A DNA stretch of 64,000 bases from the NCBI GenBank assembly GCA_034687125.1, contig JAQGBZ010000001.1:434001-498000 (forward strand). Direction: 5' to 3'. Made by a program: the position numbers and the translations under genes. This DNA is from Neelides folsomi (taxonomy: Eukaryota; Arthropoda; Collembola; Neelipleona; Neelidae). Positions within the stretch are counted from its first letter, which is position 1; each line of letters begins with the position of its first letter. A model generated the notes under the pieces. That model was not told where the DNA came from. It was given only the letters and a program-made list of their open reading frames with translations, and made no database searches. Below are positions 50,319-63,400 of the stretch, in pieces.

Positions 50319-53300
50319 TTAGATTCTGAATCTAGAGAAAATACTTTCCAGATTGATTTCCGAGTAATGGGATTTTTTGATCGTCGTTTGGACTCGGTCT
50401 TGGAGCAATCTGCAAAGCGAATTCATTTTCGTCCATGAAGGCAACTTACCTAATTCTTCTCGAGATTTCCCTAAACGAGACATTGATTAATAATTTAATG
50501 CTCTCGTAAAGTATAGGAAAGGATTATATCATTTGTAACGTCTTAAAATAACGAGCTTCGAATTTACCTTTCTCCTTGGCGTCCTCCGCATCAAAATCTT
50601 TCCACTGTTTCTCCACGTCAAAGAGATAGGCCCAGGAGCGGAGCTGCGTGTAGAGATCCTTGTCTCTCAAATCCTTATTCATAAGCTGAACGCCTTCATG
50701 CTTGGCAGAACACGGAGGGTTCCCATGGCTCAGCCGGAGAGGAACTCCTCGACTTTTATTCTCACAGTTAGAGACTTCACAGACGTACACGTTCTAAATA
50801 TTCATAAGGACCCACACCAAATTTCAATTACTGGATATATGATTACAAATGATGATACAATTCCTTTTGATCTCTTTCCTCCAACTTACCCTATAGTATC
50901 TCAATTGCATTTGGCGAATAGACAGCGTGAGGCTATTGAGAACATGTGGGAAATGCACCAAAGGTGAAACATCACAGTTTGAATTGGGACAGCTCTCCAG
51001 TTTCAACTTGATGGCTGCGCCCTATTAATTAAAAAAGTTAAATTATTATAAAAGTTAAATTAATTAATTCGAGTTTAATTAAATTATCTTCCTTGGAACT
51101 TTTAATGATCAATTCAATTCAATTTAAGAGGAAAATTATGTTCATTAGGAGGAAAAATTCCTTTACCGCTTTTTCAAACAGGGAATCGATCTCGATTTCT
51201 GCTCTGCACTTCCTACAGCTAAACTTGAATTTCTCACAATCCTTGTATTTCTCTGATTCCTTCTCAATACTCATATATTTGTTATCCTGGGCATCATCCG
51301 TGTATCTCCGCTTTTTATAACAACTTGGATCAAGGCCTGGAAGGAGTGCATAATTAATCCCTCATAAGTGAAACATGAGGCTTTTATCTGTATGAAAAAT
51401 TAATAAAATATTCATTGTCAAACCGAGGGACTCGGCAATTCTCGAGGGATCCAATCCAGGAATGGGTTCGCAAATCCGAGACACAACCGGATGAACCTGC
51501 TGAGCCAAATAATATTCCGGATCTGGCTTTAAAACGTCGACCTTTCGGTCTCCGGCTTCTCCTTCTTCTTCCTTGCTCCGCTTCGATTTTGACAGAGCAA
51601 GTTCCCGGAGATGATGAGGTTCTTTATCATTACAAAAGAGATAGGCCACGGTGTCCCCGTTCTTAAACTTTTTCGGAAGGATCCCTAGAGCATTCATCCG
51701 TTTCGCAACTTTGACATGGTAGAGCCCAGCAGCTTCTTTGTACTCTTCTGGGTTCTTCGTTAGCTGTTTGGTGATGAGGAGGTCATTAAGCGGAACTTGC
51801 CCAGCCCTTAGTTTCGTAGAAATGTTATTGAGAATTGTGTCAATTTGTGTGATCTTATCATCCAACGAGTGTTCCGTCATAATTTCATTAAGGATAGCCG
51901 TAGCCGTTGTAGCCCCTACAGGCGCCCAATCTCTCCTCACAATATCCAATCCCTTCAATTCCAAACTTGTTTCGATCTCTATAAAATTTCAAGGAAGGTA
52001 TAAGAAAAAACGCACACCCCCTTTCAGTGAAACCTCAGTCGTAATAAAGTTAGAAAAAATATAGAAAAGCGTATCAATATAATAGGTGGAAAATGGGTAA
52101 TATACATAGTAGGAGGGAAACTTTAGGCGAAATATAAATAGTAAGGGTTACATGAATTGATTTTGATTCAGAAAAAAGTCTTTTATTTTCTATGGCCCTC
52201 GTAAGGCACATAAATTAAAGGGGGATAAAATATTTACGAGACGACCTCCAAGGCCCCTTCGTTTATATTTATTAGAATCATAATGCGAAATCGACCTCTG
52301 CATGGATATTATGAACACAAATCATTCTTACCTCCATTCGCCTTTTTATTATACACGAGAGCCGCGTATTTCTTTTTCTTGAGGAGCAGAAGGAACTTGA
52401 AGATCCCGTCAATCTCCAACTCAAGGAGTTTATACAATTTATTTGTTTCTGTCTTGATCTTATTGCCAATGGTGTAGACAACATTGAGGTCCTGGGTTTT
52501 TGAATTAATCATAAGCGAATCTGTGTCCCCATAAATCACTTCAAATCCCATTTTCTCAACTGCATCCTTCGTTCGCAATAGAATATCTCGTCCTTTGCCT
52601 ATATGGACATCAAATAATATCGAACATAAATCAAATATGTGGAGGAATGTAATAGAGATGGACAGGTGGAACAACATAAGGCATAAATGAAATATATCAC
52701 AAAAACATTTGTTCTTAAAAGCTAAACCGCAAATAATGCATTTATTCCGTTTTAATGCCATCTGATCTCACTGCAGCATTCTGATCGGAACCATTAAATC
52801 GGAAATATATAACGGAATAGCTAGGGGCATTAAATCGGAATCGAAATCATAAATCGGAATCTAAATTAAATACAAAAATCTTTACCTGTGACAAGGGCTG
52901 CAAGGTCCTTGGCATAAAATCTCGAGAATTTGAATCCCAAACATCCATACATGGAATTCGCCGTTAGCTTCAATGCCTTTTGCCTTATGTCATATTGGCG
53001 CATTAAATCCGGAGTGATGTTTTCCTTCATTAGCCCCTTCACCTGCCGTCGTGATTCCACCAATTTACGAATCTCTTCTGGTAAAACACCTTTGGTCTCG
53101 TTATCTCCCACCGTCTCTTCGATGTTGGAAGTGTTGGTGGTGAAGCAAATGTTGAATTCTTGGATGATGGAAGGATACAAGGAGTTGAAATCCATTAGGA
53201 CGATGAAATTATCGTAGAAGCCTTTGATAGGGGCGAGGACGAGACCGCCAGCATACGAAGGCCCGCCACTTTTCCCCTTCTTGCCCTTTTCGTTTTCCTC

Positions 53301-56039
53301 CCCAGGTTCGTCTTTCACTTTCCCTTTCCCGAATGGTTTGAACTTATCAGGGAGGATGTAATGTTTGGCGTGGAAGGCATGGAGGAGAAGGAATTCATTC
53401 CTCTCGGATCGCCCTCCGAGCAATGTTCGAGAAAGCGTGTTCCCGGCGATAGAGGTAATTTGAAGTGCTAATGGCATCACTTGCAATTCGTTAACGAGCT
53501 GGATATTGAGAATGTTTTGCTTCATTGCCCAGTTGGCGAAGAATTCAATGCTGGTAGAGGACTCGAAGAATCGTCGGATCTCCGGGCCAGAATAACTCGG
53601 AATCTCTTCCTTAATGCCAAGGACTTGAGTGGCCAGACTTTGGATGTCGTACGACCGGGCACGAATTAATTCCTTGGCAGAGATCTTCACATCACACACA
53701 AGCCGCCCGGCCACGGCGGCCTTTGTCTCTAACATCTTATTATTTTTTCCAATCTGGGATGAACGCTTGAGACGGCCGATCCTTGACCAATGGGCCACCT
53801 TATGGACATCAAGCTGAGTGAGCAGATGTTCGAAATTGAGGTCATGGACGACGTAGACGTCCGGGTCGATTGATTGCAATCTGGCTAAAAAAGAACCCAA
53901 CATGGCTCGTTCAGAATCCATTTTGATCCTTCGCTTCCCATCGAAGATTCCCTCCACACCAAGGGGCCAGATTTCTCCTGGAGGTCTGCTCACTAAGCAA
54001 AAATATTCATGGTATAAACTTTTGCTCGACATGGCTGATTGAAGGTGAAAATCATAGTTGATGGCCATCCCAATAAAAACAATAGAATCCTTCTTTGAAA
54101 CTCGATCATTCACTGATTGGATGTTGAGGGAGAGAAGTGTCAGAGGAGGAATTTTCATATTGGTAGAATTAATTGAAATGTCTCTTGGCTCGCAGGTGAA
54201 TTCAAGTTGAGTCCAAGTTTTCTGTGCCCCTCTTTCAACTGGCGTTTGATTCTTAATAAGGAGCCAAGAAGGGCCTTTCAATTTCTTTTCAAGTAAGAAG
54301 TTTTCCATTAAGGGCGAGTTGGTTCCAAAGACTCGTGAGAAAGTGTCTCCTTTGAGATCTTGAGGCAAGTTGGGCAAAGATCCATTGTACTGAACTTCCA
54401 AATATTCAGTCATTTCTCTCGGAACGTCTTCAATGTCAAAACAGTATTTCTTTTGAATGGGTCGGGAGCGAAACAGGGAAATTCGATATTTAGGAAAAAC
54501 CTTATCGTTCAACTCTTTGTAAACTTCTTGACACGTTGCTCGTTTGCCCGTTTCCTCATTTTCTTTTGGAAGGAAGTGAATAGCTCTTGGCATATTTTTA
54601 ACAACGAGTGTGCAGCTAACGTATTTAACTTCTTTTTTATTCTTCACGTCTGGATTGGCTTTCGTGGAGGGAACTTTGCCAAAAATGAAAAGAACTCCTG
54701 GATTATTTGGTTCTTCGTACATGTCATACCAGTAAAAATTCATTGCATCATTTTCTTCGTTTGCAGCCATGCACATCGGGACATCATCTTCAACCGAGTT
54801 TTCAACCGACGAATTCCCATCATTGCGAAAGCTTTCAATATCACCAATTATAGCAAGAATGTCTTTGTCCGTCTCCACTCCAAAAGTTTCATCGTCCGGG
54901 AAAGGATCATCTTTAATTACAGTTTCAATAATCTTATCATCTCTTGACATAAAATCTTCCGCTTTGGTCTTTTCTTGAGCTTTGAAACCGTTGGTGCTAC
55001 CATTGGTTTTACTAATATTTAAACCATTGCCATTTTTACTACAGGGCGCAGTTGAATCATTTCCATTTCTTGTGCTTGAACCATTTCCATTGCTGCTACA
55101 AGGAATCTGTTCATCAAATGAATCCACATATTCAAAGTCCATTGGTTCTTCCTTCACTACAACCACTCTGAATGGTGTGAATTTTTTCTTCACAACTGGC
55201 TGCGAAGGACTTTTATATGTTCTCTCAACAGGCATTATTTTAGTAGCATTGAGAAATCTTTCAGTTTCACGAGATTTTTCAAGATAGTCTGTCGAAGAGG
55301 TCAATTTAGCCTTTTTATCCTCGTGAATTTCTTGGAGCAAATCGCCAAGGACGTCATCGGTGTCTTCAGACTGAACTGACTTTGTTTCTCTTTTTCTTTT
55401 AGCTGGCATGGTTGACAGTAAATCTCGGATACTTTGGAAATTTTTATTCTGGGATTCCTTCTCTTGTTTACTTCGCTTTTCTCGCTTCTTCTTCTTCTTT
55501 TCATTTTGTTCTTCATCAGATTCCACAATGTCGTCGTCGAAGATTTCACGACCATCCTCGACGTAACCCGCTCCACCTGTTAATAAGTTGATATTTAGAT
55601 TTTATAAAATCGCAACAATTTACTAGTAAATTAGTATGAAAATATTGTTTTATATAATTGCCATCGTCTATGATCCAGTCATCGCGTTGTCTCTCATGGA
55701 CTCTTTTAGAATATGTAGCTTCATCTACGATGTCGAATACGTTTTCAATTGCTTTTTCCTATAAAATCAATAATTAATAAATGAGAACATTTTGTATATA
55801 TGCTTAATTTCGTATTTACTATTTTTAACAATTAATCATATTTTACTTCATATTTGTGTTTGACTCCTTTATCTTTCATTTCCCTAAGCCTTTCCAGTGC
55901 CGCAATCCTTCCAGTTTTATCTGTTTTGGTCCGGCTGCTCCTCCGCGACGATTGGGGAGATGAATCAGCTAATAATGTAATTGAATATTTAGTTAGTTTA
56001 ACACTTAATAAACAAGTTTAATGTGATTGACTTGCCCAT
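50319..56039 (-). CDS. POLA1: DNA polymerase alpha catalytic subunit (complete, 1467 aa, 11 exons)
   Basis: POLA1 extends RNA primers made by primase in the nuclear pol alpha-primase complex. Exons in coding order: 56036-56039, 55847-55968, 55662-55758, 52886-55576, 52332-52598, 51424-51978, 51167-51336, 50890-51021, 50540-50793, 50450-50470 and 50319-50409. The phases close exactly at 1468 codons; human POLA1 has 1462 residues. The N-terminus has [13 protein letters not shown]. Catalytic motif A is [10 protein letters not shown] (D870), motif B is [13 protein letters not shown], and motif C is YGDTDS (D996, D998). The first C-terminal zinc site is kept (SCRKC, SCPNSNC). The second reads CEVSNC then PPCSAKH instead of the usual CxxC. 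The end [14 protein letters not shown] matches the human SGYSEVNLSKLF region. Introns 1 and 3 appear to use GC donors, and exon 10 is only 21 nt. It is divergent from DDX24. Confidence 0.97.
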
Positions 56040-56628
56040 GATTATATTATATTTGACTTTTCTTTAGGTCCAAATTTTGACATATAAATGATCCGAAAAT
56101 CCAAACTCCAAATTGTTCAACTCCAAACACATGCGAGTGAATTATCCTATAAATTCAATAGATAATATTAAAATCATTTATCAGAAAGCATAAGAAATGA
56201 TTATACTTGATAAATTAAGTTTTTATTTTCATAATAAGCATAACTTGGTAAACTTTAAATAAAGATAGAACTCACCTTATAATTTTATAGCATTAACTTA
56301 CGAATCTGGAGATTTTTAAATTGATTGACAATTAATATAAAGGTAAAGTATTAATATCTGGATATGTGAATGTGAATAGAAAATGTTCTTTCTTTTCCTT
56401 CACACACATTGCATGAAGAGTTTCCCTCCTACAGAATCCTCAAAGCCGGTTGGATCCTCCACAACATCCGCTAACTTCAAAACAACCCATGCCTGTATAT
56501 TTTCAATGCATTTATGCCCTGTATATTTTCAATGCATTTATGCATTTGAATTATTGCAATTGCAAAAATTGCAATAAGCATAACAATTCATTGTTCATAT
56601 TCAAAGTTCGTAATCATCTTTAACAATT
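56040..56628. promoter_or_regulatory. Shared divergent promoter region, POLA1 / DDX24
   Basis: 589 bp separate the POLA1 ATG (minus) from the DDX24 ATG (plus). The region is AT-rich and includes a 26-bp tandem duplication and a 12-bp palindrome TTGCAATTGCAA near 56562. No TATA box or GC box is obvious. Function is inferred from gene orientation. Confidence 0.5.
56492..56543. repeat. 26-bp perfect tandem duplication
   Basis: Two identical 26-bp units, 56492-56517 and 56518-56543, begin CCTGTATATTTTC and end GCATTTATGC. They end 85 bp before the DDX24 start codon, within the probable DDX24 5' UTR or core promoter. Confidence 0.9.
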
Positions 56629-59498
56629 ATGGTTAAACGTAATAAAAAACAGGCAGTAGCAAACGCGAAAAAACAAAAATGGGAAAAAATCGATATTGAC
56701 GAATCATTTTTTACTGACAAAGAATTTGAACATTTGATATCATTTGAAGAATTGACCGACTATGAAATAATTAAAGCACCTGCTAAAGGTATTAACAGAG
56801 AAACTATTACTTTTTATAAAATTCATATTTATTTATGATGTTTACAGAAGACAGCAAACGAACGGACGAAACACGTGCTGAGGTCGAAAGTTCAGGAAAG
56901 AGTGGATCAAAAGAAAAGAAGAAAGTTAAAGAATCACAGTCCAACAAGGAAAAGACTTGGCCACTTGCGACAAGTCATTGGAATGTTGAAAAACTCTCAA
57001 ATGATGGTGAGACACCCAAATTCATGCAAATTATAAAATTAAAACCCAACATCGTCAGATTTTAAATTTAATACAATTATTAACACCATAATCGTTTTTG
57101 TAGATCCAGTGGTTGATATTGTTAGTTCTAGTGAAGTTAAACCAGAAGAAATAGAAGAGTTTTCGTTTGAACAATGGACCAGCTTTGGAGTTGTCGACCC
57201 TCTTTTGAGATCTCTCAAAGAAAACAAGTTTAATAATCCAACTGCGATTCAGGTTTCAATTACAAATTCATTTTTAGATAATTTATATTATTAGATCATT
57301 CCCTTGCTATATTACCTCATTTCGTTTAAAAATATGAGCCCTGTATAAAAAATATTTGTTTTTTTTATCAGGCTATGACCCTTCCTGCGGCGATTCTTGG
57401 CAAGAAAGACATCGTTGGTGCTGCAGAAACTGGAAGTGGGAAAACTCTTGCCTTTGCTATTCCTATACTCCATGGAATTTTAGAAACTAGGGAGAAAAGT
57501 GTCGAACGGAATTCAAATCTAAAAGCATTGATTTTAACTCCAACCAGAGAACTTGCTGTTCAAATCAAGAATCATATTAACGCAATTGCTAAATACACTT
57601 ACATAAGAGTGAGTTGTGAACTATTTTTCGACAACGAATATGCAATGTCATAATTATCTCTAATTGTGATTTTTTTTATTTGGACAGGTTGTGGTCATTG
57701 TCGGTGGATTATCTTCACAAAAGCAAGAACGACTTTTAAGTAAAAAACCTGATATTGTAATTGCAACTCCAGGACGATTATGGGAATTGATAAGGGATGG
57801 AAATGAACATCTTTCCAATCTTGATAGTATAAAGTAAGTAATTAATTTAAATGAATTGTTTCCTCTATTATTCACAGTCAATAATCACAATCAAAAATCT
57901 AACTTTAATTTACTTGTTTTATTTTTAATTTAGATATTTAGTAATAGATGAAACGGATCGAATGGTTGAAAGGGGACACTTTGAAGAACTCACAGGAATC
58001 CTTGGTCTATTAAATGCAAGTGAAGAGTCAATGAAATCGAGACAAAACTTTGTATTTTCTGCCACTCTTTCCTTTACCCATGCTCCTCCAAAGCATTTAA
58101 AAAAGCTTAAAGTGAATTCCAAAGGGAAGCGTCTCCAACAAAAAACTCCGAAAAGAGTTGACCCAAAGGAGAAATTAAAAGAAATTATGGAGCTTGTAGG
58201 AGTTAAAGAAAATGCCAAAATTGTGGATATTACCACATCTAAAGGCACCTGTGAGACACTTGTGGAGATGCAAATATCTTGTCAATTAGAACAGAAAGAT
58301 TATTACCTTTATTATTTTGCTCTTCGTCATCCCGGAAGAACAATTGTGTTTTGTAATTCGATTAATTGCGTCCGGCGACTTACGAATTTGCTTGTCCTTT
58401 TGAACTGCAATCCACTTCCGCTTCATTCCGAAATGAATCAAAAGCAGCGTTTGAAGAATCTCGAGAGATTTACAGCGAATGATAAAGCTCTTATGATTGC
58501 TACTGATGTGGCTGCAAGGGGCCTTGATATTTCCAACATTGAGCATGTGATACATTATCAAGTGCCAAAAACTTGTGAGGTAAAATAAAAGATTAATATT
58601 TTTTAAGTAAATGCATTTAAAATTTAAATTACTCCAAATTAAATTATGATTGAATCTGCATATTCTAATTATTTGAATTTGTAGAGCTACATCCATCGAA
58701 GTGGGCGAACAGCTCGTGCATTCAAAGGAGGATTGGCTTTGGTCATTATGGAACCAGCAGAGAGCACTTCATTTTGGAATATTTGTCATTCATTGGGAAG
58801 AGGTAGGATTTACGACCAAAGATTATTTATTACAAAACTTTTAGTAATTACATGAATTGTGTATCACATACATAATATATGGTAGATATTATGTATTCAA
58901 GGTTAATTTATCTTATTATAGAAAATATGCTACCTAAGTTCGAAGTAGATGGAGAGATTTTCCGACAAATCAAAGAACGTGTGGAGCTTGCAATAAAAGT
59001 TGAGCAACAAGATCATATGATAAGAAAGAAATTTGCTGACATGAATTGGATGGACAAGGCAAGGAAAGAAATGGACCTTGCAAGTTCCGATGAAGATTCG
59101 GATGACGAGTAATTAATTTCATTATCTTTGATTCCTTATATTTTAGTTAATTACTATTGGCTTAATGCAATAAGAGAATTTAATAATTTATTGTTGAAAT
59201 GTTTTAGTTCTGGTAAGAAAATGCACAATAAGAATTTGGCTGTTGCGAATAAACAACTTGAAGGGTACAAGAAACAACTTGCTTCAATGCTATCTTTGAA
59301 TTCATTTTTAATCCAAGATTCCTCAAAGAAAATTGGAGCTACTCTTGATAGATTGGTAAGAAATATCATTTTTACCTTTAGATTTTTCATTATGTAATTA
59401 AATGATAAATTGTAAAACTTTGATTTTTTTCATATTAGCAAAAGGCCATTCGACCAAAAGTGGAAGCGAAAAAAGAAGTTGACATAGATCACAATTAA
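56629..59498 (+). CDS. DDX24: DDX24 / Mak5-type DEAD-box RNA helicase (complete, 669 aa, 10 exons)
   Basis: DDX24 (yeast Mak5) is a nucleolar RNA helicase needed for large ribosomal subunit maturation. Exons: 56629-56788, 56848-57006, 57104-57252, 57372-57608, 57688-57833, 57934-58579, 58685-58802, 58922-59108, 59208-59355 and 59439-59498. All are GT-AG and in phase. The N-terminus is short and basic ([20 protein letters not shown]). Helicase motifs in order: Q motif (FEQWTSFG with PTAIQ), [10 protein letters not shown] (173-181), Ia PTRELA, Ib TPGRL, II DETD (289-292), [25 protein letters not shown] and [11 protein letters not shown]. The linker and the [15 protein letters not shown] segment identify DDX24 rather than another DEAD-box family. 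Motif II has Thr where DEAD-box proteins usually have Ala. The first Met is the only upstream in-frame start seen. Confidence 0.97.
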
Positions 59499-59549
59499 TC
59501 AGATTGTTCTATATCAAATCAAATGAATTATTACTTCGATAAGTATTTG

Positions 59550-59555
59550 AATAAA
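59550..59555 (+). terminator. DDX24 poly(A) signal candidate
   Basis: AATAAA lies 52 nt after the DDX24 stop codon, followed by T-rich sequence (ACTTTTACTTGAATTTTTTG), a standard polyadenylation arrangement. Confidence 0.6.
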
Positions 59556-60498
59556 CTTTTACTTGAATTTTTTGTTATTGAATTAAACTTCTTTATTGTA
59601 TATTTTATACTTAAAGTTAGTTTATGAGAATGATGATTGGAATAAGAACACATTGGATAGAGATTCCAAAATAAAAATTATATTTGTTGTCATTTCTTTT
59701 ATAATAATAATAATTTATGAAATTGTTATATATCGTAAATCTGAAATAGACATTATTAAGTATTAAATATAAAGATTTATCTGCTCACTACAAGTTTTTC
59801 CTTTAATTTAAATATATAAACCTAATTTGTAATATAAACACATACAACTATTTAAAAGTATATAAAGATTTTATCATATTACACAAGTATATTCATCATT
59901 ATTTCTTAAAATATTCATCAAATTGCTTATTACATTATTAAATATGCCTTTATTACGTTTACAATTTAAAATGACGCTATTCAACTTATGATTGCTTTTT
60001 GGAGTTATGCTTTTCCTTCTTACAGCCTCTATCTACCGCCTACCAAATAACTTATACAAACATCCAATTTACTTCCTTTAAAAAGGTAAAAAGTAATACA
60101 TTTTATTTCGCATTATTTCTGAAACCATCATTAATTCAATTTCTCACATAATTTTAAAAAAATTAAAGATTAATTACCAATTTCAGATTATATTATTTTC
60201 ATCCCCTTATCCGAATTAAATAAAATTTACAATTTTAGTCTACACATTACAAAATTCCATAAGTTTAGAAAGTTGAAGTGATCTTGTAAAAATTGGACAC
60301 CTTTTCGACAGACGTGTGTGGGCCGATGTAAGATATAAATAATGTGAGTAAGACGAATAAAATAGGTTTAGGTCTCGTATAATAATACTACCTAATTGCT
60401 CATCAGTAATAAGGCTCAAGATCTTCGATTTGTAGAGTTAAATATAAGGTACATTAAAAAGGTAAAATCATGACATCAAATGACGAAAACAATTTCAC
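59556..60498. other. Convergent 3' flanks of DDX24 and SAP130
   Basis: About 0.9 kb of AT-rich sequence between two genes that end facing each other. It probably contains the SAP130 3' UTR. No coding frame or structured RNA was recognised. Confidence 0.5.
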
Positions 60499-63400
60499 CT
60501 ATGTCCGCTCTCTCTTCTTTATAGGCCTCTTACTCACATATTTATTTATTACATCCATCACCCTCTGCTTGTGTTTCAAAATATTGGATACCTGAGATCG
60601 GGATTCAGTCATCTGATCTCGAATTACTTTACATCTTTGAATATTCCCCTGTGATAAAACAAAAAAGAATGTTAATTCAACAATTTTGAAACAAAATTTA
60701 AACATTTTTATTAAACTAGAAAATTATGACATTTACCTTTAATAATTCTTGGATTCGATTGAGATCACGATCTGAAGCATTGGCTCCGACTTTAGCATCT
60801 AATGTTTCCAATAAGTTGTTAAAGCCCGACACAACATTAGCCTCTAAGTCAACCTGAAAAGAGTAAAAAAATATTAATAAAATATTCTAAATTCGTTTGT
60901 TTCTATCTAATAAATTATCGTTAATTTAATTAATAATCAGTTAAAGTTGTTAAAGTTTAAAAAATGTTGCTTTCTCATCCTGAGCGCTAAAGAATATGAG
61001 ATAATTGCTAACACTCTGGCAATTCGAAAGTATTTTATTTTGCACTGACATAGAAGTTAATTTTCAATCAATGAATGAAATCAACTAAAGCCGACTGTGC
61101 TACTTTTAATCATAAATTAATTATATAATTGATTAATTTCAACTTACCACCATATCAAGTTGATTACTTAAACTTTGCACTTTCCATCCGCCTACTTTTT
61201 GAATTATATTCTTCTGGTTTGCCAATTCATTGACAGTGGGTCTTCTTTCTTCCTTCGATTTGACGTCAGAGTATCTTTGAAAATGGTTTTGCCTTAATTT
61301 CACAACTGGTTTGTTCGTTGGTAGCAGAGACATGTGGGGTTTATTCACAATGACGACTGTCTTAGGTGCTGGCGGCTCTTCCACGACGGGATCGACAGGA
61401 AAGCTCTTCTCACTGAAACCTTTGAACATTGTTGGGTCCACTAGAATATAATAAATTATTAAATTAATTATTCCACATAAAAGAAGAATCATATCATGAC
61501 TACTATGAGAAAAATGAGGAAATATTCTTATTTAAATCAATTAATTAATCATTTGAATGGCTTACTTATATCACTTCTTTTGAACCTTTTCCCTTGGTAA
61601 AAAGAAATCTCTGGAGATGAAGATTCCAACAGGTCACTAGTAGTTCTGAAAATTATAAAATGTATATCATATAGCTATGACCTCCAATGGCTTATTGTTA
61701 ATTGTAATTTAAGATGTAACTTATTAAGGATTCAAATTTTGAAAATCCTTACAATTGCTGTTTTCTTGGTTTTTTCCTTGGGCTGACAGATTCCTCCTTT
61801 CCTTTGATGGCCCCTTTGACTCTTTCTAGTTCTTTGGATGTCATTTTTCCACCCTGATTCTTCCGCAACACATTGACGACTGGTCGGGATGTCGGAAGGA
61901 TTCCATTATGAGAATTTGAACTTCCAGAACTCGGAGGGCCGACGTTGGGTCCGGAACTGCTGCTCACGTTGAGGTTTAAGAGCTCAGCCGGGGTCTCCCT
62001 CGATTGCACAACACTTAAAACAGGAGCTTGGGTCAGTTGTTGCTGTTGCATTTGAAGCTCCGCAGTCTCAGAAGTAGTTGAAATTGTGGTTGAGCCAGAG
62101 CTTGAATTTGAGCTGCAAGATTCCTCATTCGGCGGTTGGAACTCTTTTTTGAGTATACTTAGGCCTGCCATTGTCGGAGATGGCTTTTCCGCCACAATGG
62201 CATTTTCCTTGTTGGCGGCAGCAGCGGCAGAGGCGGCAAGACCCGAGGCGGAAGTGCTACTGTTAAAATTAAGTGCCAAATTCCTTTGAGCCCTCAAGGG
62301 AGTCCCATGATCTAAAATTTCTCCCCTTTTTCTTAAAATTGAAGGACGAGGGCTGAGGGTGGATTTCCCAGTTTGGCTCGGAGATTGAACCGGGGTTGTA
62401 TTTCCGGCTCCGGTTGTTAATGGTTGACTACTCGGCACAACACTGGTGGTTGTCAGCGAACTCGTCCCTGAACTTGCAGAGGTTGAGTTGGCCAAAGAAG
62501 TCGATTGCTGTTGCTGGGAAATGACATGAGCGGGGATGGCATGGAGTTGGGATCCACCTTGTGTTAGCAAGTGAGTTGTGTGGTGCGGAGTGAGTATTGA
62601 ATGTTGGCCATGGGAAATTGGGGTTATTTGGTTGGCAAATCCGTGCAGACTTCCTCCGATTGGGATCGTCACAGCTTGGCCCGATTGACTTTGTCCACTG
62701 ATGATCATGGGACTAGTCATGAAAGTCGCATTGCTCACTTTCGTGTCCAGGATCCGTTTGCCTGTGCTGTCAACGGCGATGGGACGAGTTTGGATGACGT
62801 TCTTTTGATCCAAGTAAAAACTCCCAACTGTGTTGGAGGATGTAAGGCCGACGTTGATGGGACCGTGGACGAGGAGTTGGGTTGGGCCGGAGAGGGAATT
62901 GCTTGTCACCGTATTTTGTACCTGCCCGCCCGTTTGTCCTGAATGGGATGCAGGAATTGGGAATATTGTATCGCCATCCCGGCCAACCGGATATACTTTC
63001 GTAATGGGAACGCCCGTTTGGGAATTGGTAAGGGAGGGAGTCATGATCAGACTTGGCCTTGATGACATTGCCACGATTGGGTTACTATTGTTCGGTGTAA
63101 TGGCTGAAAAATTAAAAAATAATTAAATGTTAAATAGTTAACCTTAATATATTTTAGTTAGTTTTATGAAGGTCTAGTTTAATAAAAGTTATTGAAGGTA
63201 AATGGTTTAAAGGAAATTAAAAAGGAAAGATAAAATTGATAAGTTACCTTTTCCATTCGTCGTAATGGTAAGGCAGACGGTGGAACAATTAAGGCGAGGA
63301 ATTGGAGTTATTGTCTGGAGGGTATGGCCAGGCAGTTTGTTGATCAATTGGATTGGAGAACCATGGATAGGCTGACTTATTACTTTTTGGACTCTGAAAT

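Noticed and set aside
50319..50449. Alternative POLA1 C-terminus in another frame ([12 protein letters not shown] start)
   Set aside because: It required ending the previous exon early at GTAAAT and lost the conserved [10 protein letters not shown] ending.
50509..50540. Possible AT-AC (U12) intron after the POLA1 segment FKTLQM
   Set aside because: The GTTACA donor plus a 21-nt exon restores exact alignment to the family; the AT donor does not match the U12 consensus.
54360..54947. 195-codon plus-strand open frame
   Set aside because: Lies wholly inside the large POLA1 exon on the opposite strand and shows no family feature.
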